The notes: generated from the sequence alone by a model not told the origin. A stretch of 64,000 nucleotides of DNA from Neobacillus sp. WH10 (GCF_030123405.1 NZ_CP126110.1:620001-684000); one strand, 5' to 3'. Shown: positions 35,398-45,088, numbered from the stretch's first letter. Made by a program: numbers and translations.

Positions 35398-36639
35398 ATG
35401 AAATTTTCAAAGTTAAGTATTTTAGTGCTATTTAGCATAATTATAGGAGGAATTGTAGGGTTATTGACATGGGGTTTTTTAGCTGTTACTTCTTTTACAA
35501 CTCACTTTTTATGGGATACCTTACCAAATGCACTTCCTGTTAAAAATTGGACCATATTACTGTGTTTAGTTGGAGGTGTTCTGGTAGGTTTATGTCAAAA
35601 GTACTTTGGTAATTACCCGCGTCAAATGGAGGATGTATTAGCAGAATTCAAGGAAACTAAAAGAGTTGATTATAGGTCAGTACATAAAAGTACATTAACT
35701 GCACTGTGTGTTCTTTCTTTTGGAGCCAGCCTTGGTCCAGAAGCGGCTTTAGTTGGTATAATAGGAGGTCTTTCTACATGGGCAGGAGACAATATTAAAT
35801 CTTTAGTTAAGAAAAAATCAGTTTTAAATGAGTATGGAGAAATAATAACTGAGTATAGTATTGAGGCTACAATTGGCATGATTTTTAGAGCACCACTATT
35901 TGGAGCTACTACCTTCTTTGAAGATAAAAAAGATTCAAGACGTTTAAAGCTGATAAAAATGATTGTATATTCAATAACTACTGTTGCAGGGTTTGGTGTA
36001 TTTATATTTTTAACAAATATAGATTACAGAAAAATTTCTTTAGTTGATTTTGGTTCAGCAGTAGTAGGTAAAAATGAAATTATCGCCATAATACCACTTA
36101 TCCTTATAGGATTATTATTTGCTATATTATATGAGTTTTTTGGAAAAATTCTTCATAAAGTATTTAAACCACTTGAAAATTATAAAGTAATAAAAGCCGT
36201 AATTGGTGGATTAGTATTAGGGTTAATAGGTACTATTCTTCCTACAATGTTATTTTCAGGGGAGCATCAGCTTACAGAATTACCAGCGGAATGGAAACAT
36301 ATGTCGATTTATTTATTGTTGCTATCTGCTATTGTAAAGTTATTCATAACAGAATTTTGTTTAGCTAGTGGTTGGCGTGGAGGACATATATTTCCTGTTA
36401 TTTTTGCAGGAGCAAGTTTAGGATATGGAATGGCATTGTTATTTCCAATAGATCCAGTAGCATCCGTTGCAATTGTCACTACTTCACTCACAAGTGGAAT
36501 AATGAAAAAGCCAATAGCAGCTGTATTGGTTTTAATCATTCTATTCCCAATAAAACTAATTATACCAATGATAGTAGCAGCATATTTGCCAATATATATA
36601 TTAAAGTACACGAATAACTTAACGCAAAAATCATATTAA
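35398..36639 (+). CDS. ClC-family chloride channel/transporter
   Basis: A 413-aa membrane protein with about ten helices. It carries ClC selectivity motifs GASLGPEAAL (GxxxP-type, residues about 108-117) and GWRGGHIFPVIFAGASLG (GxFxP-type). The Glu of GPEA is the usual gating residue. It lacks cytoplasmic CBS domains. It would move chloride or a related anion. RBS GAGGAAATAAGG. Codon use is more AT-rich than its neighbours (many ATA codons), and an IS3-type scrap follows it, which suggests acquisition by transfer. Confidence 0.88.
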   Translation: MKFSKLSILVLFSIIIGGIVGLLTWGFLAVTSFTTHFLWDTLPNALPVKNWTILLCLVGGVLVGLCQKYFGNYPRQMEDVLAEFKETKRVDYRSVHKSTLTALCVLSFGASLGPEAALVGIIGGLSTWAGDNIKSLVKKKSVLNEYGEIITEYSIEATIGMIFRAPLFGATTFFEDKKDSRRLKLIKMIVYSITTVAGFGVFIFLTNIDYRKISLVDFGSAVVGKNEIIAIIPLILIGLLFAILYEFFGKILHKVFKPLENYKVIKAVIGGLVLGLIGTILPTMLFSGEHQLTELPAEWKHMSIYLLLLSAIVKLFITEFCLASGWRGGHIFPVIFAGASLGYGMALLFPIDPVASVAIVTTSLTSGIMKKPIAAVLVLIILFPIKLIIPMIVAAYLPIYILKYTNNLTQKSY

Positions 36640-36976
36640 TGCTTATTACTATCAGGTTTCTATCAAAACACATGTAGTGTGTATCTTGAAATTCACTTAT
36701 AAGATACAACTGAAACGGGAGAAAGTATTGAAACTTGAAAAGTTCGAAGGAGATTCGTTAGTCTTTTTATTTTCAAAGCATTGTGTGACTTTGCAACATG
36801 CAAGATATCAATGGAACTTAAAGAAGATGACCCCTGTAGAATACAGAAATCATCTTCTTTGTGTGACCTGTCCTTTTTTTAATGTCATTTCAAGGATACA
36901 TTTTACTTTGGCGTTGTCTTGTTACGTTGCTAGTAACGGATTAACAAAGTTGAATTGAATATGAACTTCATTTTTA
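36640..36976. other. Intergenic region with an IS3-type transposase scrap
   Basis: It contains the OrfB remnant at 36797-36880. The 93-codon frame that spans it (36677-36958) has no RBS and is not taken as a gene. Confidence 0.6.
36797..36880 (+). pseudogene. IS3/IS150-type OrfB transposase, C-terminal remnant
   Basis: The frame reads RYQWNLKKMTPVEYRNHLL, the hallmark C-terminal end of IS3-family OrfB transposases. Only about 25-30 codons are left, and the sequence before them is unrelated. It is not mobile. Confidence 0.75.
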
Positions 36977-38101
36977 TTATAAAGTTCCTGCTGTAATTAT
37001 GGCGGAATTAGCATTGATTCTTCCAAATTGATATAATGTTCCAGAACCAGGTACGTCATCTGTAGACGATTCTATTGCCTGGCGTATTGTTTGGTTGCTC
37101 AATAATGGAAAAGTTGCCTTTATCAAAGCTGCAAGGCCTGATACAAATGGAGCAGCTTGGGATGTTCCATTTAAAGAGCCAAAATTTATGCAGTTAAGGA
37201 CATTCGCATGGGTTGGACATGTTGAAAAGATGCCTACACCTGGAGCAGCAACATCAACTCCATCCCCGAAATTCGAAAAAGATGCTTTTTGGTCGTTCTC
37301 ATCCGTTGCAGCGACACTGATCACATTTGCATATGCAGCAGGAAACGATGGTGTATCAGTGTTATCATTACCAGCTGAAGCAACTACTACCACTCCTCTT
37401 ATATTAAAAGCATGATTTACTGCGTCTTCTAGAGCTTGTGACCCTCCTGGTCCTCCAAGGCTCATATTGATGACGTCTGCTCCCGTGTCTGCTGCATCAA
37501 CGATTCCAGCAGCAATCATACTAAATGGGCCAGTACCATCATCACCTAATACTTTTATATTCCAGAGATTCCCTGAGTTAAAGCTTGTCCCAGCTCCAAA
37601 TACGAGATTATTCGTAATAGCTCCAGCAATTCCAGCAACATGTGTACCATGACCAAAAAGATCATCAGTAGTTAGTGAGTTTGAGAAATTGGCAGTTCTA
37701 GTGATTTTAGCAGCTAAGTCTGGATGATTTGGGTCAATGCCTGTATCAAGAATGGCTATATTGATATCTTGAGATGTAATTACAGCTCTACACCATGCCT
37801 CTGGTGCCATTATTTTTTCAAGACCCCATTGTAAATCGAATTCGGGATCATTAGGAATAATTCTTCTACAACCGTGAGCATGAGCAATTTGATCAATTTC
37901 AACATAACGTACATTCGTGCTTGCAGAATATTGGGTTAAATAGAAACCAACATTTTGTGCAGGTACAGTTACAACCTCTGCATGTATCTGGTCTATTGCT
38001 TGGACTAAAGTTGCTCCCATCATTTTGTGAACTTCTTTGCGTTCTTCCTTTGTAACATTTGGGTAAAACCCAACAATTAAACGTTGATCTGTATTTGCCA
38101 A
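36977..38101 (-). CDS. Subtilisin-like (S8) serine protease without signal peptide
   Basis: A 374-aa protease with a short inhibitor-like N-terminal region (about 5-75) and an S8 catalytic domain. The triad is Asp119 (ILDTGID), His151 (FGHGTHVAG) and Ser314 (NGTSQAAP), with oxyanion Asn245 (SAGND). Most subtilisins have GTSMA; here Gln follows the serine. No signal peptide is seen: the chain starts MANTDQRLIVGF. Translation starts at TTG with AAAGGAG nine bases upstream; a nearby ATG is in another frame. It may act inside the cell or leave by another route. It resembles stand-alone thermitase-like S8 peptidases. Confidence 0.87.
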   Translation of the reverse strand: MANTDQRLIVGFYPNVTKEERKEVHKMMGATLVQAIDQIHAEVVTVPAQNVGFYLTQYSASTNVRYVEIDQIAHAHGCRRIIPNDPEFDLQWGLEKIMAPEAWCRAVITSQDINIAILDTGIDPNHPDLAAKITRTANFSNSLTTDDLFGHGTHVAGIAGAITNNLVFGAGTSFNSGNLWNIKVLGDDGTGPFSMIAAGIVDAADTGADVINMSLGGPGGSQALEDAVNHAFNIRGVVVVASAGNDNTDTPSFPAAYANVISVAATDENDQKASFSNFGDGVDVAAPGVGIFSTCPTHANVLNCINFGSLNGTSQAAPFVSGLAALIKATFPLLSNQTIRQAIESSTDDVPGSGTLYQFGRINANSAIITAGTL

Positions 38102-38592
38102 ATAAGAACATCTCCTTTAAATAGAATATTTTTTTAAAGAATGGGGAGAAAATATTATTCTTGAGATTCGTCAAGTTCAAAAATTGGAAAAAAGGCCTCT
38201 TTTATAAAAAAAAATCCTCTAATCGATTTAGTTGTCATGTCTAACCCTCTCATTCCTCTTCTATTAATAAATTCAAATTGAATTACATTGGTGTGGACAA
38301 TCTTTACACATTTTAAAAATGGGTTCATGAGTATTCAATTAGGATAGGGGACGATGTCTAAGCTCCACACCGATACGAGTGGTCCTCCTTTCTTTCATTT
38401 CGGACCAGTCTCAGTCTAGGCCGAGCCTACCTTTAAATTCTAATAATTTCACATAGAGTTTTTGAAAGTGAAAAATTAATATAATGTGCAAATAGCAAGG
38501 AATTCTCTTGGGATTCACCTGCTTTTTCTTCTTTTTCTAATAATGCTCCAGTAAAATATAGACAAAAGGATAAAGGAAAAGAGAATTTAGCT
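38102..38592. other. Intergenic region with a GC-richer hairpin block
   Basis: It separates the divergent protease (minus) and GyrI-like (plus) genes. The block 38350-38432 is clearly GC-richer than its surroundings and contains TGGTCC / GGACCA arms. No coding frame or known riboswitch core was recognised. Confidence 0.5.
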
Positions 38593-39219
38593 ATGGCTGA
38601 AAAAATTGATTATAAAAAGACGTTTAAAAGCTTTTACTTGCCGAAAGCAAAGCCTGAAATAATTGATGTACCGAAGATGAAATATATCATGATTAGCGGG
38701 ACTGGCGATCCAAACAGTGAGGAATTTGAAAAAGCAGTGGAAGCGTTATACGCTCTGAGTTATGCGGTGAAAATGTCTTACAAAACGAAGGATGTCCCTC
38801 CAGGCTACTACGAATATACAGTTTTTCCTCTTGAGGGAATTTGGGATTTAATCGATCCATCACTATCGGAAAAAGATAAGCACAACTTCAAATACACGAT
38901 TATGATTCGCCAACCCGATTTTTTAACAGATGAATTGTTTGAAAAGTTCTTAGCACACACCAAAAAGAAAAAGCCAAACCCATATCTAGAAAAAGCAGTT
39001 CTTGGTGAAATGACCGATGGATTGTGCTGTCAAATGATGCACAAAGGCAGCTACGACGATGAGCCTGAGAGCTTTGCTAAAATGCAGTTATATTGTAAGG
39101 AGCAAGGATATATTCGAACCAATAAAACCCATCGAGAAATCTACTTATCCGACCCCAGAAGGACGGATGCCGCTAAGATGAAAACGGTTTTAAGATTCAA
39201 TGTTGAAAAATCGATATAA
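38593..39219 (+). CDS. GyrI-like small-molecule-binding protein
   Basis: A 208-aa cytoplasmic protein of the GyrI-like / SbmC superfamily. YIMISGTGDPNSEEFEKAVE near residue 32 and PPGYYEYTVFPLEGIWDL are typical of the stand-alone type. C-terminal KMKTVLRF matches the family's closing strand. These proteins bind or process small hydrophobic compounds; some resemble effector domains of drug-responsive regulators. No DNA-binding domain is present. The start ATG at 38593 is preceded by AAAGGAAAAG. It is a single gene. Confidence 0.82.
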   Translation: MAEKIDYKKTFKSFYLPKAKPEIIDVPKMKYIMISGTGDPNSEEFEKAVEALYALSYAVKMSYKTKDVPPGYYEYTVFPLEGIWDLIDPSLSEKDKHNFKYTIMIRQPDFLTDELFEKFLAHTKKKKPNPYLEKAVLGEMTDGLCCQMMHKGSYDDEPESFAKMQLYCKEQGYIRTNKTHREIYLSDPRRTDAAKMKTVLRFNVEKSI

Positions 39220-39456
39220 ACTAAGGGTCAGCACCAGTATTACTAGAATTTATAAAATAGACGGCATAACCTAGCAAAAGTCCTGCTTTTCAACAAATTT
39301 GAAAAGCGGGACTTTTTGTTTATGGATCTATTTTTGAGAAGCAGTACTTTTCTCCTGTTTTATTTCTTCGACATAGTTTAACAAAAATTTTGAAAATTCA
39401 CTCTTATACTGAAAATGGTGGTAACCGCCGAAAACCATGTCTAAGGGGGAAAAGTA

Positions 39457-41373
39457 GTGAGGAAAAAATTTTTGTCCGTTAGTTTGTGTTCAGTTCTTTC
39501 ACTTTCATTAGTAGCTGGAGTAGATACTTGGACAGTAAAAGCAGAAACTAAGCAAAATCAAACAGCTGCGGCTCAAAATGTCTCTAACCAAAAGGGGAAT
39601 TTACTAGAGTGGAATGGGATCCCGCTGAATGGATTGATTCCAGAAACAGCATCGGATGCAACAAAAATCGAACTTGAAAATGGAATGACAAAACCAATCT
39701 ACTCTACCGACGACGCAATTATTGAAAACTTGTTTGTTGAGACAGAGATAGATAGTGACAGAGACGGTAAGCGTGACAAGGTCTCCATTAAAGTATACCG
39801 TCCTAAAACCGAGCCGGGGATTAAGGTTCCTGTTATTTATGAGATGAGTCCTTATCGCTCAGGCATTCTAGATGTCCCTGTCTTTAATGTCGATGTTGAC
39901 TTAATTCCAGTTAACCACCCAGGTAATGGGAACGGACGGGGCGGCAAGCCATTTGCAATTGCGGAAGGACAAGCTGCCAATCTCGGTTCTTTAGGGAATT
40001 ACTATGTCCCGCGTGGCTATGGAGTTATTCTTGCGGAGAGTATTGGGACAGGCAAATCGGAAGGGTGTCCGACTACAGGGGATGATCGAGAAATTCTTGG
40101 TACAAGAGCTGTTATTGATTGGTTAAACGGTCGTGCTAAAGCATTTACTGTGGATGGAAAAGAAGTTTCTGCTGATTGGTCAACAGGGAATGTGGGAATG
40201 ACAGGTGCTTCCTACAACGGGACCTTGCCAAATGCGGTTGCCGCTACCGGTGTGGACGGATTGAAAACGATTATCCCAGTGGCCGCAATCAGCAGCTGGT
40301 ACGACTATTATCGTGCCAACGGAGCGGTTATTGCTCCTGGCGGCTATCAAGGTGAAGACACTGATAATATGGCTGAAGCTGTGTTAACACGAAACAATCC
40401 TCAAGTTTGTAAAGATGTCATTGCCGAGCTAAAAGCTGCTCAAGACCGTGAAACTGGTGACTATAGTGAGTTCTGGGCAGGACGTGATTATGTGAAGAAT
40501 GCCAATAAGGTGAAGGCTAGTGTTCTTGTCGTTCATGGGCTTAATGATTGGAACGTCAAGACAAAACAATTCGCGCAGTGGTGGGAAGCATTAGAAAAGA
40601 ACAATGTCCCTCGAAAATTGTGGCTGCATCAGGGCGGTCATTCAGGTGCTTCAGGGAATAACTGGCCTCAGACCCAAAATAAATGGTTTGATTATTATCT
40701 GTACGGAATTGAAAACGGAATTATGAAGGAGCCTGCTGTCGATATCCAGCGGGAGGACAAAACCTGGAGCAAGGAAGCCAACTGGCCGGCACCAGGTTCG
40801 GTAGATACAAGGCTACATTTAACAGGCACTGGAAATGATTTAGGGGGGCTTCATCTGAATCCTGTTCCAAATCAGCCGCATAATACACAAACAATTATTG
40901 ATGATCCATTGAAGAAGGCTAATACACTGATAGCGAATCCAGAGCTAAATTCTTCAAATCGATTAGCTTACGTCACCTCGGAATTAACTGGGGAAGTTCG
41001 GTTAAGCGGTACACCTAAAGTAAATATACGGGCAAGCATTGACCGCCCTGTTGCGAACTTAACAGCACTGCTAGTTGACTATAGTAGTTCGTCAAACCCT
41101 GTTATTGTGTCGCGAGGCTGGGTCGATCCGCAAAATCTTCATGCAGCTGATCGTTCAGAATCACTTGTTCCAGGCAGAGACTACACCTTCGAATGGGACA
41201 TGCAGCCTAAAGACTATGTATTTAAGGCAGGTCACCGTATTGGCGTTGTTCTCATCGCCAGTGATTACGACTATACGATTCGTCCTAAAGCCGGTACAAA
41301 AATCACAATAACGCCAACCCGTAGTGAAATAACATTGCCAATTGTCGGAGGCCGTAACGCCTTTAATCAATAA
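39457..41373 (+). CDS. Secreted S15-family Xaa-Pro dipeptidyl-peptidase-like hydrolase
   Basis: A 638-aa exported protein with a Sec signal peptide (about 1-30) and a GTG start behind AAGGGGG. The alpha/beta-hydrolase triad is Ser252 (MTGASYNG), Asp364 (GLNDWNV) and His395 (QGGHSG). A C-terminal jelly-roll domain (about 440-630) follows. This is the PepX/CocE (S15) layout. It probably removes Xaa-Pro dipeptides from peptides outside the cell; an esterase-type activity cannot be excluded. A terminator follows at 41434. Confidence 0.87.
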   Translation: MRKKFLSVSLCSVLSLSLVAGVDTWTVKAETKQNQTAAAQNVSNQKGNLLEWNGIPLNGLIPETASDATKIELENGMTKPIYSTDDAIIENLFVETEIDSDRDGKRDKVSIKVYRPKTEPGIKVPVIYEMSPYRSGILDVPVFNVDVDLIPVNHPGNGNGRGGKPFAIAEGQAANLGSLGNYYVPRGYGVILAESIGTGKSEGCPTTGDDREILGTRAVIDWLNGRAKAFTVDGKEVSADWSTGNVGMTGASYNGTLPNAVAATGVDGLKTIIPVAAISSWYDYYRANGAVIAPGGYQGEDTDNMAEAVLTRNNPQVCKDVIAELKAAQDRETGDYSEFWAGRDYVKNANKVKASVLVVHGLNDWNVKTKQFAQWWEALEKNNVPRKLWLHQGGHSGASGNNWPQTQNKWFDYYLYGIENGIMKEPAVDIQREDKTWSKEANWPAPGSVDTRLHLTGTGNDLGGLHLNPVPNQPHNTQTIIDDPLKKANTLIANPELNSSNRLAYVTSELTGEVRLSGTPKVNIRASIDRPVANLTALLVDYSSSSNPVIVSRGWVDPQNLHAADRSESLVPGRDYTFEWDMQPKDYVFKAGHRIGVVLIASDYDYTIRPKAGTKITITPTRSEITLPIVGGRNAFNQ

Positions 41374-41433
41374 ACACAATAAAGAAGACTTAATTGCTAT
41401 TTATGGAGTAAAATTTAATCAATCAAAGCTGAA

Positions 41434-41483
41434 AAGGGTCATTCTTCCGTTCCAAAAAGACGGTGAGAATGCCCTTTTTTTAA
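41434..41483 (+). terminator. Terminator after the S15 peptidase gene
   Basis: AAAAGGGtCATTCT / AGAATGcCCTTTT arms, then a T-run. Confidence 0.75.
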
Positions 41484-41618
41484 CCTCTTTTTCTTTTTCC
41501 TCGCAACAACTGTATGGTTATCGAAGTGTGGGTGCAATCGATAATTTGCTCCATTTTAAAATGAAAAAGTCTAATTTTATAAAATGTGAGTATTATTTTA
41601 GAAAGAAAGGGAGGGGAT

Positions 41619-42731
41619 ATGGTGAAACCAATTGGAATCCTGGGAGTCGGTCAAGCAGGCGGGAATATTGCGGAAATTGCATCATCCATGGGTTTTCAAA
41701 CCGCGCTTATCAACACGAATCAGCGCGACGGGTTAGTGAACACGAGAGTTGAGAAGAAGTATTTTGTTCCCGGGTATAATGGAGCCGGGCAAGATCGATC
41801 CATCGGATTAAGAGCTGTTAATGAAAACTATCGAGAGATGATTGACTTTGTACAGAAGTCTTTTAAGAACATAAGGCTTTTATTAGTGGCCTTCTCTACT
41901 GACGGGGGTACTGGCTCTGGGATGAGTCCGCTATTAATTGACCTGTTATTGGATCAGCTGCCTGGAGTCAACATTGGTGCGATTGCAGTTGTCCCTGATC
42001 GTAACGTGTTAGCAGGTAACCGAATCAATGCTGCTGAGTGCATCGAGGAGATTTCCAAGATAGACTCGCTTTCATCTGTGTTCCTTGTCGACAATGATCA
42101 AATGCGGAAATTAAACCCACAATCCAGTAAACATCAAATTTATCTTTCTTCTAATCATCAGGTCATGGAAGCAATTAATCATGTGTTGCAAGTTACGAAA
42201 AAGAGTTCTTTTTACGGAAACTTTGATGAAACCGATCTGATGAATATACTGGGAACAAGAGGGGTAACGATTATATCTTCAGCTGCGATAACGGACGCAA
42301 AGACAACCTCAGACGTAGCAAGTAAAATACAGCAATCCTGGGCAAACTCGATATTTTGTCCTGTTGAAGCAGCAGGAGTCATTCGTGCAGGTTTAATTTA
42401 TGAAGGACCAGAAAAAATGGCTAAACTAATTAATGTCCCAGCAGTTTTTGAAAAGGTGGGGGAACCGCTGGAATTGTTTGAAGGAACCTATATTTCCGAA
42501 TCGGACCCGACGATAACGACAATTCTAGCAGGACTGCCATTTCCTGCACGGCGAATGCTGGCTCTAGAGGAATCGCTTGAGAAAAACAAGGATCGGTTAC
42601 AGAACCTGGTAAATAAGGAATATTCACAGAGGTATGAGTCCCGAATATCGTGGGCTTCCAATCTAAAAGCTAGACCGCAGGAGAGAAAGTCAGGAAACAT
42701 TTCATCGAAGTTATCTAAGTATCAAAAATAA
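41619..42731 (+). CDS. Tubulin/FtsZ-superfamily GTPase, orphan
   Basis: A 370-aa protein with a Rossmann start PIGILGVGQAGGNIAE, the tubulin signature loop DGGTGSGMSPL (Gly96 onward; tubulin/FtsZ motif GGGTG[ST]G), and VVPDRNVLAGNRINAAECIE. The ATG at 41619 is chosen because GGGAGGGG precedes it. It is not FtsZ: it lacks FtsZ's N-terminal block and C-terminal tail. It more resembles TubZ/RepX-type proteins that move plasmids or phage, but no TubR-like DNA-binding gene or centromere-like repeat array is near. The basic, Ser/Lys-rich C-terminus is typical of filament-forming relatives. Function unknown. Confidence 0.8.
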   Translation: MVKPIGILGVGQAGGNIAEIASSMGFQTALINTNQRDGLVNTRVEKKYFVPGYNGAGQDRSIGLRAVNENYREMIDFVQKSFKNIRLLLVAFSTDGGTGSGMSPLLIDLLLDQLPGVNIGAIAVVPDRNVLAGNRINAAECIEEISKIDSLSSVFLVDNDQMRKLNPQSSKHQIYLSSNHQVMEAINHVLQVTKKSSFYGNFDETDLMNILGTRGVTIISSAAITDAKTTSDVASKIQQSWANSIFCPVEAAGVIRAGLIYEGPEKMAKLINVPAVFEKVGEPLELFEGTYISESDPTITTILAGLPFPARRMLALEESLEKNKDRLQNLVNKEYSQRYESRISWASNLKARPQERKSGNISSKLSKYQK

Positions 42732-42738
42732 AGCAGTT

Positions 42739-42783
42739 AAGGGTCAGTTCCCGTTTCGTTAAATCGGCGGGGACTGACCCTTT
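42739..42783. repeat. GGGTCAGTCCC-type hairpin repeat and terminator
   Basis: AAGGGTCAGTtCCC / GGGaCTGACCCTTT lies between two convergent genes and can stop transcription on both strands. Related copies occur at 55906-55951 and 52852-52894, with a scrap at 39227-39236. Confidence 0.8.
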
Positions 42784-42786
42784 CGT

Positions 42787-43542
42787 CTAAATGTAAAAGA
42801 TATAATCCTCCGGTAAAACTCTCTTTAAGAACTGCTGGGTTCTTTCTTCCTTTGGATTGGTGAAAATCTCCTTAGGGGACCCTTCTTCAACAATGACGCC
42901 GCCATCCATAAAGACCACACGGTTAGCTACATCCTTCGCAAACGACATTTCGTGGGTCACGACTAACATGGTGGTTCCTTCTTTGGCGATATTTTTCATC
43001 ACCGTTAATACCTCCCCGACTAATTCCGGATCGAGGGCAGAGGTTGGTTCATCAAACAAAATGATATCCGGATTTAAAGCAACAGCTCTGGCAATCCCGA
43101 CCCTTTGCTGCTGTCCGCCTGATAATTCAACAGGATGGGCGTGATATTTTTCTGACAGACCGACTTTATCCAATGCCCTTTTGCCTATTTCGATTGCTTC
43201 AGGTTTCGGAACCTTTCTGCCAATAATCAGTCCCTCTGTTACATTTTCAAGTGCGGTCTTATTATTAAATAGATTGTAATTTTGGAAGACAAACGCGACC
43301 TTTTGTCTGATATCGTGAATTTGCTTTTTGGAAGCTGTTTTCAAATTGACATCCGTAGACCCAAAAATAGCATGCCCTTGATCTGCTTTTTCCAGAAAGT
43401 TAATACACCTGAGTAGCGTGGTTTTACCGGAACCGCTTGGTCCAAGGATGACAACCACATCACCCTTGTCAATGCGTAAATCCACGCCTTTTAAAATCTC
43501 ACTTTTTCCAAATGATTTATGAATATTTTTAATTTCTAACAT
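42787..43542 (-). CDS. Polar amino-acid ABC transporter ATPase, GlnQ/TcyN type
   Basis: A 251-aa ATPase with Walker A GPSGSGKTT (34-42), signature LSGGQQQRV and Walker B IILFDEPTSALDPE. It energises the two permeases encoded upstream. The ATG at 43542 is chosen over an earlier in-frame ATG at 43605 because GGAGG sits just before it. It closes a minus-strand operon and ends 4 bp from a bidirectional repeat terminator. The closest functional parallel is the cystine/sulfur-compound importer TcyJKLMN. Confidence 0.92.
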   Translation of the reverse strand: MLEIKNIHKSFGKSEILKGVDLRIDKGDVVVILGPSGSGKTTLLRCINFLEKADQGHAIFGSTDVNLKTASKKQIHDIRQKVAFVFQNYNLFNNKTALENVTEGLIIGRKVPKPEAIEIGKRALDKVGLSEKYHAHPVELSGGQQQRVGIARAVALNPDIILFDEPTSALDPELVGEVLTVMKNIAKEGTTMLVVTHEMSFAKDVANRVVFMDGGVIVEEGSPKEIFTNPKEERTQQFLKRVLPEDYIFYI

Positions 43543-43564
43543 CGTTCTGCCTCCAGTTTCAATC

Positions 43565-44278
43565 TTAGGCATTTGCTGCTTTATATTTCCGTAACCGTTT
43601 TTCATATAATTTAAATAAAAATTCTACTAAACTACATAAAATCAAATAGACCAGAAAGATATCGATGTACGCCTCAACATAATTGTAGCCGACATTGGCT
43701 GCTACTTTTGCTCGCAGTGTAATTTCCTGCAAGGACATCGCATATCCCAAAGAGGTAGCTTTAATCAGATTGACGGTTGCAGTACATATATTTGGTAAGG
43801 CGACAACCAATGTCTGAGGGATAATAATTCTCCTAAATGCCTGCACATTGGTTAATCCGACTGAATAAGCGGCTTCCAGCTGACCCTTGCTAACCGTGCT
43901 AAGCGCTGAACGAAACACCTCGATTAAGATAGCTGTCGTATTCAATGAGAAAACAATGAAGGCGTACCAAATCGGATTGATATCATAAACATTCGTTTCA
44001 ATCTGAAACTTTTTAAATATCGAAGTTAGTACCAAGGGGACACTGCTATAGATAATAAAAATTTGCACAATGACAGGTGTGCCTCTTACAAAAGATACAT
44101 AAACTTGAGCAAAACGATGGAGGAAGGAAATTCGATTGATTCTTGTTAACGCGAGTAAGAACCCTAGCGGAAGGGCAATTAGTAAGGCGACAATCGTTAT
44201 AATAAGTGCGGTGGGTACTCCTGATAATGCGGTGAAAAATGTCTTTACTAAAAACTGATAATTTAGACTCTCGGACAC
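43565..44278 (-). CDS. Polar amino-acid ABC permease, His/Glu/Gln/Arg type
   Basis: A 237-aa permease with about five helices and the EAA loop QLEAAYSVGLTNVQAFRRII. It starts with GTG after GGGGGTGG. The gene is 13 bp from the paired permease gene. It forms a heterodimeric channel with that subunit, in the style of TcyL/TcyM. Confidence 0.9.
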   Translation of the reverse strand: MSESLNYQFLVKTFFTALSGVPTALIITIVALLIALPLGFLLALTRINRISFLHRFAQVYVSFVRGTPVIVQIFIIYSSVPLVLTSIFKKFQIETNVYDINPIWYAFIVFSLNTTAILIEVFRSALSTVSKGQLEAAYSVGLTNVQAFRRIIIPQTLVVALPNICTATVNLIKATSLGYAMSLQEITLRAKVAANVGYNYVEAYIDIFLVYLILCSLVEFLFKLYEKRLRKYKAANA

Positions 44279-44291
44279 TCTGCCACCCCCT

Positions 44292-44999
44292 TTATGTTGG
44301 TTTTATGACTTGTTTTCCTTTACTAAAGCCTTTTTCTAGCTTCAGGAAAAACTGCTCAATCACTATGGAAATCACCCAATAGATAATCGATAAGGCAAGA
44401 TACGTTTCAAAGGCATGAGCATTAAAACGGCCATCGATAATCAGGCTTGCTTTCCCCATTACATCAATTAATCCGATTGTATATGCTAAAGAACCCTCTT
44501 TTATCAACTCAAGTAAACTGTTGCCGAAGTTTGGCAGGGAAACGACAAACGCCTGTGGAAAGATGATTCTCCTGTACGCTTGTGTGTTACTTAACCCTAC
44601 ACTAACTGCAGCCTCAAATTGCCCTCGATCAATCGATTGATAAGCTGAGCGGATCACTTCAGACATAGCAGCGGCAAATTGCAGGGAAAAGGTAATGACA
44701 ATAAAGACGATTTTATCAACGTCGCTAAGGTTTAAGCCGAAATTTTCGGCAATTTTCGGAATTCCATAGTAAACAAGGAAGAGCAGGACAATCGAGGGTG
44801 TACATCTTAATGCTGTCGTATACCCATTGGCGATTTTCTGAGCAATCTTACTGTTTCCTAATTTCATTACAGCTAAAATGAAACCTAAAAGTGTTCCAAA
44901 CAGAACGGATAGACCGGCAACTAGAAATGTCACTTTTATATAGGGGATTAACAGCGGGAATGACTCCCAGATATATTTGGCATCAAAGTATTTCTCCAT
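44292..44999 (-). CDS. Polar amino-acid ABC permease, second subunit
   Basis: A 235-aa permease with about five helices and the EAA loop FEAAVSVGLSNTQAYRRIIF. RBS GGAGGTG. It pairs with the downstream permease. The 121-bp gap to the binding-protein gene holds a strong stem-loop. Confidence 0.9.
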   Translation of the reverse strand: MEKYFDAKYIWESFPLLIPYIKVTFLVAGLSVLFGTLLGFILAVMKLGNSKIAQKIANGYTTALRCTPSIVLLFLVYYGIPKIAENFGLNLSDVDKIVFIVITFSLQFAAAMSEVIRSAYQSIDRGQFEAAVSVGLSNTQAYRRIIFPQAFVVSLPNFGNSLLELIKEGSLAYTIGLIDVMGKASLIIDGRFNAHAFETYLALSIIYWVISIVIEQFFLKLEKGFSKGKQVIKPT

Positions 45000-45048
45000 A
45001 ATTCACCTCCAGCTGCATTTTCGTAGATTGATTGTCTTTTTATAGGGA

Positions 45049-45088
45049 ACTGAGGTTACAGCCTTTAATAAGGATGTAACCTCAGTGA
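45049..45088 (-). terminator. Intra-operon stem-loop after the binding-protein gene
   Basis: CTGAGGTTACA / TGTAACCTCAG, perfect over 11 bp, without a long T-run on the minus strand. It probably stabilises the binding-protein message or causes partial read-through to the permease genes. Confidence 0.7.

Noticed and set aside
36677..36958. A 93-codon frame after the ClC gene as a hypothetical protein
   Set aside because: Its only recognisable part is the tail of an IS3-type transposase, and no RBS precedes it.
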